Assembly (NCBI RefSeq): GCF_950023065.1
Contig: NC_088680.1
Span: 40,536,559-40,600,558 of the forward strand
DNA length: 64,000 bases
Direction: 5' to 3'
Source of the DNA: Planococcus citri
Lineage: Eukaryota; Arthropoda; Insecta; Hemiptera; Pseudococcidae
Part shown: positions 59,256 to 64,000 of the stretch, in pieces
Layout: each line of letters starts with the position of its first letter
How positions within the stretch are numbered: position 1 is the first letter of the stretch
The notes under the pieces: model-generated
Databases searched by the model: none
What the model was told of the DNA's origin: nothing
Seen by the model: only the letters and a program-made list of their open reading frames with translations
Program-made: the position numbers and the translations under genes

Positions 59256-62200
59256 GTATATTGCGGATTTTTCAATAATTTTTTCTGAGACATTTTATTT
59301 TGAGCAGTAGATGCCTTCTTATTTTGAGGATTTAAAAATTAATCTTGTTCCGAACATGGCGTCATTAAAAAAAAATTGTTTCAAACATTCGCCGCAATAC
59401 GTACGAAGTACTGGGAAGCTCACCTTATATTTGTGACGTTCGGCGAAAATCCGCTGGAAAATTTAATTTCGTCTCGTAAAAACGCTCACACTCGACGAGA
59501 TATGAAAGACGATAAAAAACAGTCCTTCGAAACGTATTACGTACGGTCCTCAAAAGCTGAAAATGATTTATAAACGGAGGCGATGGAGGCGATAAATAAA
59601 ATGAAATTTTTTTACATTTCACAAAGAAGCGAGTCCGAATCAAAGTTGAAAAGCTCAAAAGAAAATTATAACTCGAGTGACGAATAAAGTTGCGAAAATA
59701 TACGTATGTGAAGTATACGCTTAAGGAGGCGATCTTTTGATGATGCTTTTTTGTTCGTACAATACTGAGAAAGGAAGCTCGTTAGATTACGCGATATTTT
59801 TAGTTTTCGATTATACCCTTAGCCTATTCGTGATACTCGTATTTGAATTGAAATTTATCGAGATGTATTTTTTAAAGGTAATTTGCTTGCATTATGATGA
59901 AACGCTCGGTATTCGAGAATTTTCTCGCTAAATTGTTTCATTCAGGAAAAAAAACCCTCTTCGTGTATCCGATATACGTCATTTTATCGCTGTATAGCAT
60001 GGCCGAGGAAATTCTATATTTTGGTTTTATGAATGTTAAGAGAGCTCGGAGGTTTTTTTTTCTCTTTCAAAGGGCGCCTTTTTGCGTTGGCGAATTTTCA
60101 CCATTGCCTGTATCCATTAAAGGAAAATTCTATTCTATTGTTGAAAAACTTGGATAGCAATTTACTGCAAATAACGTAGCTGCTCTTTGAATGGACATAA
60201 GAGCTTACTTTACATAAAGACGTTTACGAAAAGAAATACTCGTATCGACGATAGTCGCGCGAAAGAGCGGATATCAGTCGAGGTTTTGATACCGAGCACC
60301 AAATCAAAAGAGCCAAGTTTTTTCTAAAAGACTACTTTCGAGTTATGTATTGTATACTTTATCGATCTCTATAAACATTACTCTAGACTGGAGTAAATTT
60401 ACGACTAAGTAAATATTTGTCGTGTAATCGTACAAATACTCGGTTTCGGCCGAAATGAAAAACAAACGTATTTTTGCGTTCGATTGTGCTACGAGGTAGG
60501 TACCTGATGGAACACCCGCTGTGTCTAGTAGGTATAAGATGGAAAATGTGTTCACATGGTAATTCGAAGAGGGATTTTCCTCGAGTTTAACCTGTTACCC
60601 GTATCGAATAGTGGATACATTTTGAACTTGGGCAATTCGTTTGTAATCCTCGAGAGATCATCTTACGCTTAATGGAACGTTAAATCTCTCATTTCCACTT
60701 GAACCTACATTCTCGCAAGCTCGCGCCGATACTTGTATGTATTTTGTTTGGTCGAAATACAAGCAAATTTGCCGGTGTGTTTTCCAAATACTGCACGAAT
60801 ACGTATTATTGTACTACCTTACCTGGTAGGTAGATTGTACAGTAGGTTATCATCCAAGTACACAATGTAAGGCGAATTTCAAAAGGCTTTGCGGTTTTTT
60901 GTGAATACATTAGCGTGTTTTGCACACCACCACCTACGTTGATTTTGTTAGGTTTCATCGTCGTTATGTAGTGTGTACTGCTTCAAAGGCACAGACCGAC
61001 CGACCCATGTTTTGGCAAATTAACATTTTTGTACAGATGTAAAACCACGATGCGAATCGTAATCGTTAGGATAGGTTTAAAGTCATCTCGTTGTAATTAT
61101 TTTGCACCCCTTTGAAGTGAAGTAGTACGTACTATAATGTGATATAAAATTCTATCCTAATGGAATTTTACCACGTGTCTTTCTCAGAATTATTTTCCCT
61201 GATATGTTTTCTTTCCATTTTGATGACGAAATAATTTTCACGAATTAACTTACTAATTCGTTAGAACTAAATGATTTATGACTGGAGAAATATTTTAGGT
61301 AATTTTAATTATTCAAGATTTCATAATTCTTTGAATATTGCAAATATGTAATTTCGCCAAATTTCAGAGCTCTAAAGATATTTTATGAAGGAGACATTTT
61401 TGGTTCCAAATTAAATTCGAAATTAAAGAGGCAGTTGACTGAATTTTTCCAAGTGCTATGGTATCTTCGATTTTGAACCTTGAAGTATGAAAATGACTTT
61501 TTTTATGGAGCAATCAAAGATCTGTAAATTAGACTATACCTACCATATTTTGTCCAATTTCAAAATTAAAGACCTTGAAAAACAATTTGAAATTTTTAAT
61601 CCGTCGTAACCTCTTCAATTCTGAAGTTGGACAAAAATTGAGAACAACTTTTTTGTTTGTCTTTCAAACTTCTTCAACACGATAGAATTATTAAATTCAA
61701 CCTTTGTGAAATGTTTCCAACCTCGAAAACCCCGAATTATAAATTATTTAAAATTCTTCGAAAGAACTTTTTTATAACTCTTCTTACTCAACTACTAAGA
61801 TCGAAATTATTAACAAAAACAAAAGTAGGTACTTTATTTCTTGATAGTTTTCGAGAAAAATACGATGAATGAATGAGAAAATAATTCAATGAAGGAATAG
61901 GTATATAAGTATAATGAACGAGTTTCACACGTTTGACGAACATCATCGGTCGAATACCTATTTTCAGCAGTAATCGCCTCTTTGGCCGTATTAATTGAAC
62001 AATGGTTGATTTCGACACCAGAACAGTTCGAGTTCAATAAAATTCAATTTTTTCGTCCGCAGGGTAAAATTTTTCTAGTGATAGGTATTTCCCACTCATC
62101 ATTTAGAATTTTTCATTCGATCCTTTAAATGTGTGAAACCTCGTTTATTTTTATCATTACATACACAACTAAATTACGTTGGGAAAAATGCAATTTCCAA

Positions 62201-64000
62201 ACGCTATAACCTGTAATGTCAATTTAAATGCACTTTACAGTTACATTTTTTTCTTTTTTTTTCAACTCGCGAAAGCCACAGCGCATAAATAATTAATTCA
62301 GTCAAACAGTCAAGCTTCGCTCGTAGTTTTTTATTTTAATATTTAAATGCAAAAATAACAGATTTAAAATGCTTCGTAACTTCGTGGTCACAATCGGAAA
62401 AAATTGCGAGGGCATTTGCATATTTGAAAAGTTTATTGTTGAGCGAAAATTAGATTCAAATGGTTGATTTTTTCAATTTAATCAAATCGTATTATATTTT
62501 TCCTTGTATGTAAAATTATTTTGTCTTTTTCTATTTACTGCTGAGCAATCTCCCAGTCTGTTTTATGTTCCTGGAATAAGACGCTGAAACGAAGAAATTT
62601 CCGCCAAGAGTTGAAAAATTTTTCCTAATGAGATTTTCCACTCAGGTGGGCCGATTTCAAGTTTGCGAAAAGTAATTAAGTATCGAAGTAGACTGAGATT
62701 CATTTCAGCCTGTTCGTTTTACTGAATGAGATCTTCTTGATGGGATGCCAAGTTTCCAATTTTCCAATTTTAAGCTCTAATTTGATTCTTATAGTTGAAT
62801 ACTTGAACTATGTTTGAAATTTTTTGAATTTTGTCTTCAATTTGAGGGATAGAAAGGTGAGGGGAGAAGGTCAGATCAAGAAATTGAACCAAAATTTTGG
62901 ACTGCGACCACACCCCCTCCCAATCAAAAAAAAACTAGCAAATTGTGTGCCCTTTCTGTGGACATTTTAAAGGAGGGAACATTTTCCTACTGCTGGGAAA
63001 CTGGTTGCCCCAAGGCCTTTCAAATGGAAAATGACAAATTATATCGGAAGACTTCATAAGCATTCATTTTTTGACCCCCTCCTCTCTTCCTTGGTCCCAT
63101 CAGACCCTCTCTCACCCCCCCCCCCCCAATCAAATCGTTCAATAAGAAATTGGATTGAATTTTGAACGTTTTGAATATTTTTAAGTTAATTTGCTCCTTT
63201 ATCTCCGGAAAATGTTTGGATCTCCTTTTTTTCTTGATTATACTTCATCTGCCGCTTGAATATCAATTAATCACACAACCTGTCGAATAATCCGATTTGT
63301 GTATCGTGTTCGGTGTTCATCTGTCATTAGTCAGTCACTCGTGCCTAAATTACTCATTTCTGTGACCTAAAATACCTTCTAACGGAGGCGTAAAACTTGA
63401 AAACGAATATTTTTCTAGGCTCGTTTAATAATTACGTAGGCGTAAGGACGTTTCACGAGACGAGCTGAGATGACATATGTTTTCGTCGACGAAAAATCCC
63501 TTCTATTTTGCCGCGATTATTCCGTACTTTCATGGTTGAGATATTCGAAAACGAAGATTTTTGATGGAATAATAAAAACAACCGAGACGTACGAGTATAA
63601 GAATAACCCATGAGATGACTACGATGCAAGAGACGATACCGTATACTTGGTACGATGCGACGCTTGAGATATGAATGGCAAAATTGTATAATATAGTTCA
63701 TGAATTATCGACGCTGTCGTGTCAAAACATCAACAGTAATGGTCTCATATTTTCGAGCTTTTTCGTGCAAAAAAAAAAGAAACGTTGTTAGGAGTGCTCA
63801 AAAAATAGACCTCATTTTTTTCACCTTGGCTATATAAATACGGAGTATTATGGTAAACTTTGCGTTCCACTGTAAACGAGAAAATGTTTATCAGGAAAAG
63901 GATCATTCAGACGTATTAAAGTACCCATATGTAGCGATTCAGAGGTTACGCGGTTTTACTGGCAGTACCCTATACGAATAAAATACAACTATGGTTTTTC
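59256..64000. other. Right flank, probably PC2 intron 2, no gene seen
   Basis: AT-rich with many short ORFs on both strands and none supported. Holds C tracts near 63116-63127, several TACTCGTA/TACGAGTA words, and a TATATAAATA word at 63831-63840 that could be a promoter element but has no linked exon in view. Confidence 0.45.

Noticed and set aside
63831..63900. TATATAAATA followed by a short ORF start
   Set aside because: Promoter-like, but no exon with coding character follows before the window ends.
1..64000. tRNA, rRNA and CRISPR arrays
   Set aside because: No B-box plus acceptor pairing for a tRNA, no rRNA-like block and no regularly spaced identical repeats with unique spacers were seen; CRISPR is not expected in a eukaryote.

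Overview
The window is nuclear DNA of an AT-rich eukaryote, almost certainly an arthropod. Genes are split by GT-AG introns, one intron is about 40 kb, and short AT-rich repeats, MITEs and fold-back elements are dense. A prohormone convertase 2 that resembles insect amontillado supports an insect. Dispersed GTAGGTACCTAC-type and TACTCGTA-type words suggest a hemipteran such as a scale insect, but that is inference. Almost every long ORF is noise; real genes had to be rebuilt from short exons by matching splice sites and phase.

Layout. (1) 1049-2841, minus: a complete seven-exon Fic-domain gene (434 aa) with catalytic motif HPFQDGNGRCSR and an N-terminal inhibitory motif. (2) 2842-5839: intergenic, with degenerate tandem repeats. 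(3) 5840-7555, plus: a complete six-exon gene (444 aa), all introns phase 1, resembling the ATR activator ETAA1, with a C-terminal RPA32-binding-like helix. (4) 9848-10042 and 49697-49801, plus: the first two coding exons of prohormone convertase 2, separated by a 39.65-kb intron; the catalytic domain lies beyond the right edge.

The PC2 intron holds a complete 56-aa antisense gene (18602-18825), a possible two-exon sense gene (18321-22576), several TGA-interrupted coding remnants, transposase and copia fragments, a hAT-type MITE with a perfect 8-bp target duplication, and several long fold-back repeats. Right of exon 2 (49.8-64 kb) are an inverted gene-fragment family (51.1-52.4 kb), a TIR element (54.0-55.3 kb), an inverted satellite array (56.0-57.3 kb), and a broken inverted copy of the ETAA1-like gene (58.8-59.3 kb) whose introns are preserved.

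How the genes relate: Fic (protein AMPylation), the ETAA1-like protein (replication stress) and PC2 (neuropeptide processing) share no pathway. The most notable points are the divergent Fic gene with an in-frame 48-bp minisatellite, the inverted duplication flanking PC2, the concentration of hairpin-forming repeats within one intron, and several frames interrupted only by TGA.
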